DNA from: JBCCDY01 sp039030555
Lineage (GTDB): Bacteria; Bacteroidota; Bacteroidia; Cytophagales; Cyclobacteriaceae
Direction: 5' to 3'
NCBI GenBank assembly: GCA_039030555.1
Contig: JBCCDY010000028.1
Location: 1 to 46,820 of the forward strand
Length of the DNA: 46,820 bases
Shown here: piece by piece, positions 25,204 through 33,408 of the stretch
Numbering within the stretch: position 1 is the first letter of the stretch
Layout: every line of letters starts with the position of its first letter
The notes under the pieces: model-generated
The model's database searches: none
Seen by the model: the letters and a program-made list of their open reading frames with translations, nothing else
Told to the model about the DNA's origin: nothing
Position numbers and translations under genes: made by a program

Positions 25204-25495
25204 GTTTAAGTATTAAGATATTAGATATAAGATTTTAGACTTCTGTACTCGTCTAATCAATTGTCCTATCCGTGATTGATGGCTCTACCAACCACCGAAA
25301 AAGAAATACCGAAAGGAAAAAGTAATTTCACTTTTAATCTCATATCTAACCATTAAAATCTAATTTCTGAACTCTTCATTCTTGTGTCTTTCATCTTGTT
25401 TTCAACCGTGGTTGGTGGCGCCACCAACCACTGAGAAATATCTAACTTCTTTAATCCTTCTTCTAATTTTCTTATGTCTAACTACTAACATCTAA
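25204..25495. repeat. Repeat-rich 292-base gap inside the trp operon (trpG-trpD)
   Basis: The gap holds two copies of a 24-bp palindrome: a perfect one at 25408-25431 (half GTGGTTGGTGGC) and a degenerate one at 25272-25295 with 4 mismatches. They are set in TTAGATATTAG-like A+T-rich tracts. The arrangement looks like a short non-coding repeat unit inserted between two co-transcribed genes. No ORF is supported. Confidence 0.6.
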
Positions 25496-26074
25496 CTACT
25501 TCTCAACCCAGTTTTCTAAGATTTTCTTTCCGTATTCCGTAATAATTGATTCGGGATGGAACTGGAATCCAGTAACATCATAATTGGTATGGGTTAGTCC
25601 CATAATCATTCCGTCTTTATCCTTGGCGATCACTTCAAGTGAACCATTTATACTTTCAGGGTCTACCGACCAACTGTGATATCGTGCCACACTAAATTGA
25701 TCCGGTAAGCCTGAAAACAGTTTGTGATCTTTGGTTTTGATTACTTCGTCTTTGAATCCGTGAAGGACCTCTTTCATATTGAAAAGCTTTGCCCCAAACA
25801 CTTCTGCAATGGCCTGATGCCCCAGGCAAATACCCAAGATGCTTTTGGAACCAGCATATTCAGAGACCAGATCCTTCATTATACCTCCTTCATCGGGAAG
25901 CCCGGGTCCGGGAGAAAGCAATATTTTATCAAAGGAGGAAATGTAATCCAGATTGATCTTATCGTTACGGTGAACTTCCAACTGATCGGCATATCCTAAT
26001 TCCTTCAGTATATGCACAAGGTTGAAGGTGAAAGAGTCATAATTATCCAGAACTAAAATCCTCATATCCTTCAT
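25496..26074 (-). CDS. trpG: Anthranilate synthase glutamine amidotransferase component
   Basis: 192 residues. It releases ammonia from glutamine for TrpE. ILLSPGPGLPDEGG forms the oxyanion strand, GICLGHQAIAE carries the nucleophile Cys83, and GFQFHPESI provides the His-Glu pair. The first ATG overlaps the trpE stop by 4 bases (ATGA); an ATG three codons later (26065) is an alternative. The gene stands alone rather than fused to trpD. Confidence 0.95.
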   Translation of the reverse strand: MKDMRILVLDNYDSFTFNLVHILKELGYADQLEVHRNDKINLDYISSFDKILLSPGPGLPDEGGIMKDLVSEYAGSKSILGICLGHQAIAEVFGAKLFNMKEVLHGFKDEVIKTKDHKLFSGLPDQFSVARYHSWSVDPESINGSLEVIAKDKDGMIMGLTHTNYDVTGFQFHPESIITEYGKKILENWVEK

Positions 26075-27474
26075 CCTTCAATTTTTTCAGCATAATTCAT
26101 GGCCTTTCTTAAAGCTTCGAGCTTGTTGTGTACTTCCTGAAGCTCGCTGGGTACATCCGATTTTGCGACGACCCCGGCACCTGCCTGGTAGGTCAACTGA
26201 TTGTCTTTGCTCAAAAATGTCCTGATCATGATTGCATGGTTGAAGTCACCATTAAAGCCAATGAAGCCTATAGCACCGCCGTAGTAAGCTCTATTGTTAT
26301 TTTCATATTGATCTATAAGTTGAAGCGCTTTATGCTTTGGAGCGCCCGAGAGTGTGCCAGCCGGAAAAGTATCGGCTGCCAATTGCAATGTTTTATGACC
26401 TGAAGGAATTGAAGCAGAAACTTTGGATACCAGGTGGATTACGTGAGAATAGAACTGCACTTCTTTGAAAACCTCTACTTCTACATTTTCACCATGAATA
26501 CTGAGGTCATTTCTGGCTAGGTCGACTAGCATCACATGTTCTGAATTCTCTTTTGGATCGTTAGAGAGTTGGGTGGCCAGTTCCCGGTCTGCTTCATCAT
26601 CTCCGGTTCTTCTAAATGTTCCTGCAATAGGATAAATGGAAGCTTTTTGAGCTTTGATATCGATTTGTGCTTCCGGTGAAGAGCCAAATAGCCTGTAATT
26701 ACCGAAGTCAAAATAGAAAAGATAAGGGGAGGGGTTGATTGACCTCAAGCTTCTGTATACATTGAATTCATCACCCTTGAACCTTTGCTGAAATTTTCTG
26801 GATACAACGATCTGAAACACATCGCCTCTAAAACAGTGGTCTCTACCCTTGGAGATAATATCCATAAACTCCTCATCAGAATAATTAGTAGTCTCTTCGC
26901 CAGATTTTGCAAACTGAAAACTCGGGAAACTTTTGTTTTTCAGGTGATCTTCAATGACTTGTAGCCGGGATTCCTTTTCTCCTTCTGGCCGGTTTTCAAA
27001 AATGTAAAGCTCGTTCTTGAATTGATCTACTGCTATGACGATTTGAAATACCTTATAATGAATATCTGGAAGGTCGTTGTTGACTTTTTCAATATCTACC
27101 TCCTCGAAGTATCGAACTGCATCGTAGGAGATAAAACCAAAGGCTCCGTTACTGATGAACTCATACGGCTGCTGCTCACTTTCAAAAGATTGCATGAAGT
27201 CCGTCAAACTTTCAATGACCTGCTTTCTTTCTTTTATTGGAGCGGTTTCAGCAGAGCCAGTAATCTCTGTACGAATGATTTCGTCCTTTACTTCGTAGCT
27301 CGCTATTGGAATACAACAGATGTAGGAGAAACGGTTTTGCTTACCGTGGTAATCCGAACTTTCCAAAAGAATAGTGTTCGCAAACTTATCCCTCAATTTA
27401 AGATAAATGCTGACTGGTGTCAGCGTATCTGCGAGAGATTTTTTATGTGTGGTGATTAGTTTTGTCTTCTTCAT
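26071..27474 (-). CDS. trpE: Anthranilate synthase component I
   Basis: 467 residues. It makes anthranilate from chorismate with ammonia from TrpG. The N-terminal LLESS (about 36-40) is the tryptophan feedback-binding motif, so inhibition by Trp is expected. The chorismate domain has FQIVVSRKFQQRF, INPSPYLFYFDFG, LFGSSPEAQI, PIAGTFRRTGDDEAD, FPAGTLSGAPKHKALQLI and YQAGAGVVAKSDVPSE. The start codon lies 5 bases after the U-tract of the attenuator, so its expression depends directly on the leader. Confidence 0.96.
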   Translation of the reverse strand: MKKTKLITTHKKSLADTLTPVSIYLKLRDKFANTILLESSDYHGKQNRFSYICCIPIASYEVKDEIIRTEITGSAETAPIKERKQVIESLTDFMQSFESEQQPYEFISNGAFGFISYDAVRYFEEVDIEKVNNDLPDIHYKVFQIVIAVDQFKNELYIFENRPEGEKESRLQVIEDHLKNKSFPSFQFAKSGEETTNYSDEEFMDIISKGRDHCFRGDVFQIVVSRKFQQRFKGDEFNVYRSLRSINPSPYLFYFDFGNYRLFGSSPEAQIDIKAQKASIYPIAGTFRRTGDDEADRELATQLSNDPKENSEHVMLVDLARNDLSIHGENVEVEVFKEVQFYSHVIHLVSKVSASIPSGHKTLQLAADTFPAGTLSGAPKHKALQLIDQYENNNRAYYGGAIGFIGFNGDFNHAIMIRTFLSKDNQLTYQAGAGVVAKSDVPSELQEVHNKLEALRKAMNYAEKIEG

Positions 27475-27479
27475 TGTAC

Positions 27480-27509
27480 AAAAAAAAAGCCTGCTGTGAA
27501 CAGCAGGCT
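27480..27509 (-). terminator. trpL: Intrinsic terminator of the trp attenuator
   Basis: On the minus strand AGCCTGCTGT pairs with ACAGCAGGCT (27488-27509) and is followed by nine U (27480-27488). The U-tract ends 5 bases before the trpE ATG. A terminator this close in front of the first structural gene is the signature of transcription attenuation. Confidence 0.9.
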
Positions 27510-27532
27510 CTATATTTTAAACATAGTCTTTA

Positions 27533-27539
27533 GTTCACA
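27533..27539 (-). promoter_or_regulatory. Putative antiterminator arm overlapping the leader stop codon
   Basis: TGTGAAC on the minus strand (27533-27539), which contains the leader TGA, is exactly complementary to GTTCACA (27495-27501) in the top of the terminator hairpin. It can instead pair through ATTTG (27538-27542) with CAAAT (27552-27556) just after the Trp codons. A ribosome stalled at the Trp codons would cover CAAAT and free the antiterminator. Mechanism inferred from pairing. Confidence 0.6.
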
Positions 27540-27591
27540 AATCGATATTAAATTTGCACCACCAAGACCATATATTATTTTCTCTAATCAT
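27535..27591 (-). CDS. trpL: trp operon leader peptide with Trp-Ser-Trp-Trp
   Basis: ATG 27589-27591 to TGA 27535-27537 encodes MIRENNIWSWWCKFNIDL, 18 residues with three Trp codons in four positions (27559-27570). It lies directly before the terminator hairpin and trpE. The frame extends up to an ATG at 27631-27633 (32 residues). The shorter start is preferred because a promoter fits between the two ATGs, placing the transcript start just before it. Stalling at the Trp codons when charged tRNA-Trp is scarce should allow antitermination and expression of the operon. Confidence 0.85.
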   Translation of the reverse strand: MIRENNIWSWWCKFNIDL

Positions 27592-27599
27592 ATTGAGAG

Positions 27600-27630
27600 C
27601 TAATATAGGAGAGAGTTTATTGAAGTCAAA
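27600..27630 (-). promoter_or_regulatory. Bacteroidota-type promoter for the trp operon
   Basis: Minus strand: TTTG at 27627-27630, 19 bases, then TATATTAG at 27600-27607. This fits the -33 TTTG / -7 TAnnTTTG consensus with correct spacing and one mismatch. Transcription would start near 27593-27597, a few bases before the leader ATG, so the 5' leader would be very short. Confidence 0.6.
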
Positions 27631-27661
27631 CATAATTTTAAAATATTAAAACCGAGAAGGT

Positions 27662-28195
27662 TTATTCTGGCTTCGATATGGGAATAAATACGTCGAGTTC
27701 TTCCCAACTTAGTTCAATTCCCGAATCATTAAGAATATTGTATTCAAGTCTCTCGGAGAATTCCTGAGATTGCTTAGGCTTTACATCCCATCTTAATACA
27801 TCTTTCGATTGATCGTAATTGGTGGTCCCGGATTGATCCCAATCTGAATTTAAGATCAAAGTCCACTCATCCTCTCGGGGAATAGCGAAAAACGAATACT
27901 TTCCTGCTGCAATTACGTTTGAAGATATCAATACATCTTTCGAAAATTCGAAAGTAGTCGCCTGGTTGGCTCCGGCTCTCCATAGAACATTATAAGGCAA
28001 TAGACCACCCCAAATCTTTCGATCTCGGACAGCGGGAGACGAATAGTCAATCGCTATCGTAGTTTCATAAACTATACCTTGAGTATCTTTTGGAGGGCTT
28101 AGTGGTTTCTTAAGAAGAATGACTCCAGCAATAATGAGAACAACAAAAATTCCTATTGCTACAATAAATACAGGATTGCTTAATTTATTTTTCAT
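27662..28195 (-). CDS. DUF2911 family membrane-anchored protein
   Basis: 177 residues. One N-terminal membrane helix (about 8-28, VFIVAIGIFVVLIIAGVILL) anchors it. The rest is a DUF2911 domain: IDYSSPAVRDRKIWGGLLPY, NVLWRAGANQATTFEFSKDV, AAGKYSFFAIPREDEWTLIL, and the closing LSWEELDVFIPI. The family is common and periplasm-facing in Bacteroidota, function unknown. It lies upstream of the trp promoter on the same strand, and its stop is about 30 bases before the trp -33 element, so it is a separate unit. Confidence 0.85.
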   Translation of the reverse strand: MKNKLSNPVFIVAIGIFVVLIIAGVILLKKPLSPPKDTQGIVYETTIAIDYSSPAVRDRKIWGGLLPYNVLWRAGANQATTFEFSKDVLISSNVIAAGKYSFFAIPREDEWTLILNSDWDQSGTTNYDQSKDVLRWDVKPKQSQEFSERLEYNILNDSGIELSWEELDVFIPISKPE

Positions 28196-28252
28196 TTGAC
28201 CATATAGTACGAGCGCTTAAACTATTGGTTATGCTGGCTTTGGTGTTTGTTA

Positions 28253-28843
28253 TTATGATGACATATGTCCTTGAGCTTCAGGGGGTGCAAAAAACGGGCT
28301 CATCAGAATTTTAATTTTTGAGCTGTAATTCAATAGGAAAGCACCGAATATCAGTAGAGGAACTATAGTAATGATCAAAACTCTATTGTACCCAAACACA
28401 AAACCTGAGAGCGGAGACATAATTAAAAGTACCCCAAGCAACTGGAGTAAAAGAATCGCAGATTTTAGACAGACTTTAAATGGATTGTAATACCATTTAA
28501 GTCTATAATAGCTGTTTTTTGAAACGAATTTTTCAAACCTTCTTTTGGCTGCTTCCAGATTCTGTTCTTGCTCTTTCTCTTTTTCCGATAAATACTCTTC
28601 GAATGTTTTTTCAGGACAGGCAACACAATCAATTTCTGAATTGAATGCATCTATACGTCTATTATTGTTGAGTTGGTTACAAAGATATTCGTAGGATTGC
28701 TTAAGTTTTATAAACTGCTCGTTACCTATTTTTCGATTTCTATCAGGATGATGTTCCAGCGCCTTTTTACGAAAAGCTTTTTTAAGATTCTCAGGATCAA
28801 AATCTTCTTTAATTCCTAATCTATCAAGATGATCTTTGAGCAC
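28253..28843 (-). CDS. J-domain (DnaJ-like) protein with C-terminal membrane helices
   Basis: 196 residues. The N-terminal J domain (about 1-60) has the essential HPD at 32-34 (KALEHHPDRNRKIGNEQF) and the helix IV segment QSYEYLCNQL. A charged helical linker follows (about 80-115, KEKEQEQNLEAAKRRFEKF). Two membrane helices close it (about 128-150 and 153-172). There is no zinc finger or substrate-binding domain, so it is not DnaJ itself. It should recruit and activate DnaK at the inner membrane. Client unknown. Confidence 0.82.
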   Translation of the reverse strand: MLKDHLDRLGIKEDFDPENLKKAFRKKALEHHPDRNRKIGNEQFIKLKQSYEYLCNQLNNNRRIDAFNSEIDCVACPEKTFEEYLSEKEKEQEQNLEAAKRRFEKFVSKNSYYRLKWYYNPFKVCLKSAILLLQLLGVLLIMSPLSGFVFGYNRVLIITIVPLLIFGAFLLNYSSKIKILMSPFFAPPEAQGHMSS

Positions 28844-28991
28844 TTCTTCCTCTTTTTTCTTCTAAATTATTAAAATATACGCTTTTATTCCTTAGAACAA
28901 CCGATTTAATCGATCAGATTCAATCAAAATGGAATTTTAACCCCAACTGAGTATTCTATTTTACTATATTAAAGGAAAACTAATCTGTATA

Positions 28992-30482
28992 ATGGAAAAG
29001 TTCGATTTATGTGTGATTGGAGGTGGGCCTTCGGGATATGCAGCTGCAATGAGGGCATTGGATTTTGGAAAGAAAGTCATCTTAATTGAAAAAGAGAAAA
29101 TAGGCGGTGCTGGTGTGCATAATGGAGCATTATCTTCTAAAACATGGTGGGAGCAATCGAGAGAGCACCTCTTATTAAGGAAAAAGCTAGAGAAATACGA
29201 AACCCCGGTTCCCAACATTGAGTTTTCACAGATTAAATGCGAAGTAGATGCCGCTGTTTCAGAAAGAATGAAAATTCTGGAAGGCCACGTACATGAACTT
29301 GGAGGAGAAAGCTTAAAGTCTTCTTCTTTTGTACATAAACTGGGAACTGCAAAAATCATTAGTGAAAATGAAATTAAGCTTACAACCCAGACTGGGGAAG
29401 AATATATAGAAACGGATTATATCATTATTGCTACAGGCAGCAGACCTCGAAAGCTGCCTCATATCCCAATAGATGAAAAAGTAATCATTACCAGTGATGG
29501 CATATCAAATCTTGATCATTTTCCGGAAAGTATGGTTATTCTCGGAGCAGGGGTGATAGGTTGTGAGTTTGCGACCATCTTTTCAAATTTTGGTAAAACG
29601 AAAGTCAACCTCATTGATAAAGGGAATCGAATCTTACCTTTTGAAGATGAAGATGTAGTGGAAATTATAGAACAAAACCTGATTGAGAAAGGAGCTACCA
29701 TTCATAGGGATTCTACCCTTACAAGAATGGAAATTAAAGATGGGAGGGTAGAATATGAGCTGGAATACAGCCATGGGGAAAAAGAAGTATTTCATGTAGA
29801 AAAAGCACTCGTTTCCGTTGGAAGAGTTCCTAATATGGAAGGTTTATGGTCAGAAAATCTTTCTATTGACCACAATGAAAGGGGTATTCTGGATAACGAT
29901 ACCCAAACCAATATCCCCAATATTTACGCTGTTGGCGATGTGACTGCTGACATAGCTTTAGTCAATATCGGAGAGCTGGAAGGCCGTTATGCTGTTGAAC
30001 GTATATTCAGTAAGCCCAGAAAAAAACTGGTTTATGAAAACATCTCCACCATTATGTTTCTGGATCCCGAAGTAGCGGGAGTAGGACTTAACGAGATACA
30101 AGCGCGGAATAAAGGCATCAATTATAAAGTTGCCAGTTTAGGTTATTCATGTATTTCCAGGGCTGTAGCGATGAGGAATACCAGGGGTTTTATGAAGATA
30201 CTGGTAACGGAACATGAGGACGATATGAAAATATTGGGAATGCGGGTGATCGGAGAGCATGCATCCAGTGCTATTCAAGCCGTGGCACTTCTAATTTCAA
30301 TGAATAAAGGAATTGAAGAACTGTCAGAACTCGTTCACCCACATCCATCGATTATTGAAGGTATCCAGGAATGTACCAGAATGCTTTTGGGTAAATCAAT
30401 GTTGAAACCAGATATGATGAACAATCATATGGTTTGCAAGAACTGTGTCGATGGAGTTTATGTAGATTTAGTATTGAATTAA
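28992..30482 (+). CDS. Pyridine nucleotide-disulfide oxidoreductase family flavoprotein lacking the redox disulfide
   Basis: 496 residues. An FAD-binding GGGPSGYAAA (9-19) and an NAD(P)-binding GAGVIGCEFA motif place it in the lipoamide dehydrogenase/SthA family, with AVGDVT for FAD. In the usual GGTCxxxxCIPSK position it has GGAGVHNGALSSK (38-50): Gly41 and Ala46 replace both cysteines. The C-terminal HPHPSIIE motif (His449, His451, Glu456) is kept, followed by an extra tail with a CxxC (482, 485). A soluble-transhydrogenase-like hydride transfer is plausible; lipoamide reduction is not. It converges on and overlaps the next gene by 4 bases at the stop codons. Confidence 0.82.
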   Translation: MEKFDLCVIGGGPSGYAAAMRALDFGKKVILIEKEKIGGAGVHNGALSSKTWWEQSREHLLLRKKLEKYETPVPNIEFSQIKCEVDAAVSERMKILEGHVHELGGESLKSSSFVHKLGTAKIISENEIKLTTQTGEEYIETDYIIIATGSRPRKLPHIPIDEKVIITSDGISNLDHFPESMVILGAGVIGCEFATIFSNFGKTKVNLIDKGNRILPFEDEDVVEIIEQNLIEKGATIHRDSTLTRMEIKDGRVEYELEYSHGEKEVFHVEKALVSVGRVPNMEGLWSENLSIDHNERGILDNDTQTNIPNIYAVGDVTADIALVNIGELEGRYAVERIFSKPRKKLVYENISTIMFLDPEVAGVGLNEIQARNKGINYKVASLGYSCISRAVAMRNTRGFMKILVTEHEDDMKILGMRVIGEHASSAIQAVALLISMNKGIEELSELVHPHPSIIEGIQECTRMLLGKSMLKPDMMNNHMVCKNCVDGVYVDLVLN

Positions 30483-31171
30483 TACTCCACCATAATTTCG
30501 TTTAGCTCTTTCCTTTTGATATTTGGCACCAATGTTTCTTCGGCTGGATAACTTACAGGTATTAATAGAAAAGGGCGCTCGTTTTTAGGACGATCAAGGA
30601 TCTTCATTAGGAAATTCATTGGACTTGGCGTGTGTGTTAGTGCAACTAGACCGGCATTATGGATGGCAGCTAGCAAAAAACCGCAGGCTAGACCCACAGA
30701 TTCATTCACATAATAGTTGGTTGATTTTTCTTCTTTTTCATCAAGATCATATGCCTTTTTGAAAACGATAATTAAGTAGGGAGCTACTTCCAAATAAGGT
30801 TTGTGCCAGTCTGTTCCAAACGTTTTAAGGTCATCCAGCCATTCTTCGGTCATTCTTCCATTATAGCTTTCATATTCTTCTTTTTCAGCGGCTTCTCTGA
30901 TCTTTCTCTTTATTTCAGGACTTGATACTACACAAAAAGTCCAGGGTTGCTTATTGGCTCCCGAGGGTGCTGTATTGGCTGTTTTAATAATATTCTCAAT
31001 AACTTCCTTAGGAATTGGTTGGTCATTAAACGTCCTTACGGACCTCCTTTTATCCATTCTTTCGTAAAAATCCTTACTTCTTTTTAAACATTCGTCGGTT
31101 GAATAGGTCTCTTTGGTGTACTTAATATATTCTTCACCTTTAATAATGTGAATCTTTGGATTTTCTGACAT
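30479..31171 (-). CDS. Nitroreductase-fold flavoprotein, iodotyrosine deiodinase (IYD)-like
   Basis: 230 residues. FMN-binding RRSVRTFNDQPIP (42-54) and NTAPSGANKQPW (66-77) define the nitroreductase fold. The middle and end strongly resemble mammalian IYD: the lid segment YESYNGRMTEEWLDDL, the DWHKPYLEVAPYLIIVF stretch, YYVNESVGLACGFLLAAI, NAGLVALTHTPSPMNF, and PVSYPAEETLVPNIKRKEL. The substrate-grasping triad Glu/Tyr/Lys appears as Glu99, Tyr103, Lys124. It probably reduces halogenated tyrosines or related phenols. No tyrosine-catabolic neighbour is present. Converges with the flavoprotein gene. Confidence 0.85.
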   Translation of the reverse strand: MSENPKIHIIKGEEYIKYTKETYSTDECLKRSKDFYERMDKRRSVRTFNDQPIPKEVIENIIKTANTAPSGANKQPWTFCVVSSPEIKRKIREAAEKEEYESYNGRMTEEWLDDLKTFGTDWHKPYLEVAPYLIIVFKKAYDLDEKEEKSTNYYVNESVGLACGFLLAAIHNAGLVALTHTPSPMNFLMKILDRPKNERPFLLIPVSYPAEETLVPNIKRKELNEIMVEY

Positions 31172-31276
31172 TTTGGTAGGGATATGAGACTAAATTGTTA
31201 ACGTTCTAATTCATCGAAAATTAATTAGATGAAATTAAAGATCGGAGATTATTGTTTGAATTAATAATTTCAATTA

Positions 31277-31945
31277 ATGGCAAAGAAGATAAAAAAAACA
31301 GAAGACATTAAACAGCTTCTAAATCAAGGTTTAAAGGATTATGTAACTGAAAAAGGAAAGAAGCCTTTCTTTATCTATCAATTAGTGGATTATCTTCAAT
31401 TGGCCGGTTTGGACTTTTACGATTACTACTCATCGATCAGTGAACTCGAACAGGAAGTATGGAAAAACTATATGAGCGAAACGATTGATCGCTTATTTAG
31501 CGAACCTGTTTTCCAGGAATATTCCGGAAGGGAAAAGTTATTGGCTTTTTATTTTACATGGATAGAAGTTCTGAAAGAAGATGAATCCTATACCACCAAG
31601 TATGCTAAGAAATTAAATTTTCTACCGGGAAAAGGATTTCTAAAGGGTGCCAAGCAAGTATACCTTCAGTTTGTTAACAGTGTTATTTCACAGGGAAAAG
31701 AGAGTGGTGAAATAGTTAATAGGGTTATTATCAGTGATCAATACGATCAGGCCATATGGCTTCAATTTCTTTTTCTTATGAAATTCTGGTCGACTGATGC
31801 TTCCGATGATTATGAAAAAACCGATGCTGCCATTGAAAAAGCGGTGAATGCCACATTTGATCTGTTTGGTAGAAATCCAATCGATTCCATTTTCGATTTT
31901 GGGAAATTCATAGTCCAGAACAAAAACATAAAGCACTTTTTCTAA
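31277..31945 (+). CDS. TetR-like regulator (C-terminal-domain type)
   Basis: 222 residues. The N-terminus (about 5-60) follows the TetR helix-turn-helix layout in a degenerate form (IKQLLNQGLKDYVTEKGKKP, FIYQLVDYLQLAGLDFYDYY). The C-terminal half is a helical ligand/dimer domain. The Bacteroidota subgroup with this pattern lies next to ABC1 kinases, as here (137 bases upstream of one on the same strand). Ligand and target genes unknown; autoregulation of the cluster is likely. Confidence 0.65.
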   Translation: MAKKIKKTEDIKQLLNQGLKDYVTEKGKKPFFIYQLVDYLQLAGLDFYDYYSSISELEQEVWKNYMSETIDRLFSEPVFQEYSGREKLLAFYFTWIEVLKEDESYTTKYAKKLNFLPGKGFLKGAKQVYLQFVNSVISQGKESGEIVNRVIISDQYDQAIWLQFLFLMKFWSTDASDDYEKTDAAIEKAVNATFDLFGRNPIDSIFDFGKFIVQNKNIKHFF

Positions 31946-32082
31946 CCTGTTCATCATTTTAGAGTTTACAGTACGAGAGAAGATGTTAAAGATTATTTGA
32001 AAGTCTTCAGCCATAGGTTTTTAGTAAAGTATCAAAATGGTCTACTGAAAGCTGAAAACTGACCACTGATAACTAGAAAGAA

Positions 32083-33408
32083 ATGAAGGAACAATCGAAA
32101 ATACCTACCTCTAAGGTACAGAGGGCAACAAAATTTGTAACAACCGGTGCTAAGATAGGTGGAAATTACCTGAAGCATTACGGGAAAAAAGTACTTACTG
32201 GAGACTCAGATCGTGCAGAATTGGATAAAAGCAATGCGGAAGACATTTATGAGTCGCTAAGCAATCTCAAAGGGAGTGCTCTAAAAATGGCTCAGATGCT
32301 TAGTATGGATAAGAACATACTTCCCGATGCTTACCAGAATAAATTTATGATGGCTCAATACAGTGCGCCACCTCTGTCTTTTCCTCTAGTCGTTAAAACA
32401 TTCAAGAAGTACTTTGAAAAAGGCCCCTTGGATATTTTTGATACGTTCACATCTTCTGCTGTTAATGCAGCTTCCATGGGTCAGGTTCATAAAGCTACGT
32501 TGGATGGAAAAGACTTGGCAGTTAAGGTTCAATACCCGGGAGTAGGAGAGAGTGTCAGTTCCGATATCAAAATGGTAAAGCCCATTGCCTTAAGGATGTT
32601 CAATCTGAATAACCTGGATGTCGATTCCTACTTTGCTGAAATAGAAGAACGCTTACTGGAAGAAACAGACTATGAACTGGAGTTGAAACACTCGCAAGAG
32701 ATCTCAAAAGCTGCCGATCATATCGATGGTGTTTTTTTTCCGAAATATTATCCTGAATACTCCTCTAAAATGGTCATTACTATGGACTGGTTGAAGGGAC
32801 AACACCTCAATGAGTTCGTAAATCAAAACATTAGCCAGGAAACAAGAAATCTGATCGGTCAGAGGCTTTGGGATTTTTACGAATTTCAGGTTCATGAGCT
32901 AAGGACAGTTCATGCTGACCCACATCCGGGTAATTTCCTCTTCCGTGAAGATGGCTCAATTGGAATTATTGACTTCGGTTGTGTGAAAGTGATACCTGAC
33001 GAATATTATTATAGTTATTTTGAGATCGTTAGGGGAGGGGCTTTAAAAACAGGGGGTCGTCTGGAAGAACTCTTCAAACAGCTTTATTTCATTTATGAAG
33101 ACGATTCTGAGGAAGATAAGGAGTTTTATATGGATCTATTCAAAGAGACTCTGGAACTCTTAACGCAACCTTATTATCAGGATGAATTTGATTTTAGTGA
33201 CGACTCCTTTTTCAAGAAGATATACGCGACCGGTGAAATGCTGTCGAAATCGGAAAAGTTGAGAAAGTCAAAAAGACCTCGTGGCTCTCACCACGCGATA
33301 TATTTAAACAGGACCTACTTTGGATTATACAATATGCTGAATAGTATTGGTGCGAAAATCAATACGAAAAATCAGTTTTTGAAATCTAAAGCACAGGTTG
33401 TTGAATGA
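32083..33408 (+). CDS. ABC1/AarF/UbiB-type atypical kinase
   Basis: 441 residues. The KxGQ-type motif (SALKMAQMLSMD, about 66-77), an Ala/Gly-rich nucleotide loop with the lysine (AASMGQVHKATLDGKDLAVK), the catalytic loop HADPHPGNFLF, and the metal-binding IIDFGCVKV define the UbiB family. These ATP-binding proteins act in quinone or lipid biology at the membrane. There are no obvious C-terminal membrane helices. A 137-base upstream gap carries TGAAAACTGA-like repeats. It overlaps the TPR lipoprotein gene by 4 bases (ATGA). Confidence 0.88.
   Translation: MKEQSKIPTSKVQRATKFVTTGAKIGGNYLKHYGKKVLTGDSDRAELDKSNAEDIYESLSNLKGSALKMAQMLSMDKNILPDAYQNKFMMAQYSAPPLSFPLVVKTFKKYFEKGPLDIFDTFTSSAVNAASMGQVHKATLDGKDLAVKVQYPGVGESVSSDIKMVKPIALRMFNLNNLDVDSYFAEIEERLLEETDYELELKHSQEISKAADHIDGVFFPKYYPEYSSKMVITMDWLKGQHLNEFVNQNISQETRNLIGQRLWDFYEFQVHELRTVHADPHPGNFLFREDGSIGIIDFGCVKVIPDEYYYSYFEIVRGGALKTGGRLEELFKQLYFIYEDDSEEDKEFYMDLFKETLELLTQPYYQDEFDFSDDSFFKKIYATGEMLSKSEKLRKSKRPRGSHHAIYLNRTYFGLYNMLNSIGAKINTKNQFLKSKAQVVE

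Noticed and set aside
27022..27459. 145-codon plus-strand frame opposite trpE
   Set aside because: Antisense to an intact, conserved gene, with no plausible promoter or product.
27534..27633. Longer 32-residue version of the trp leader starting at 27633
   Set aside because: A well-spaced promoter falls inside its first 14 codons, so the shorter 18-residue form is preferred; not fully excluded.
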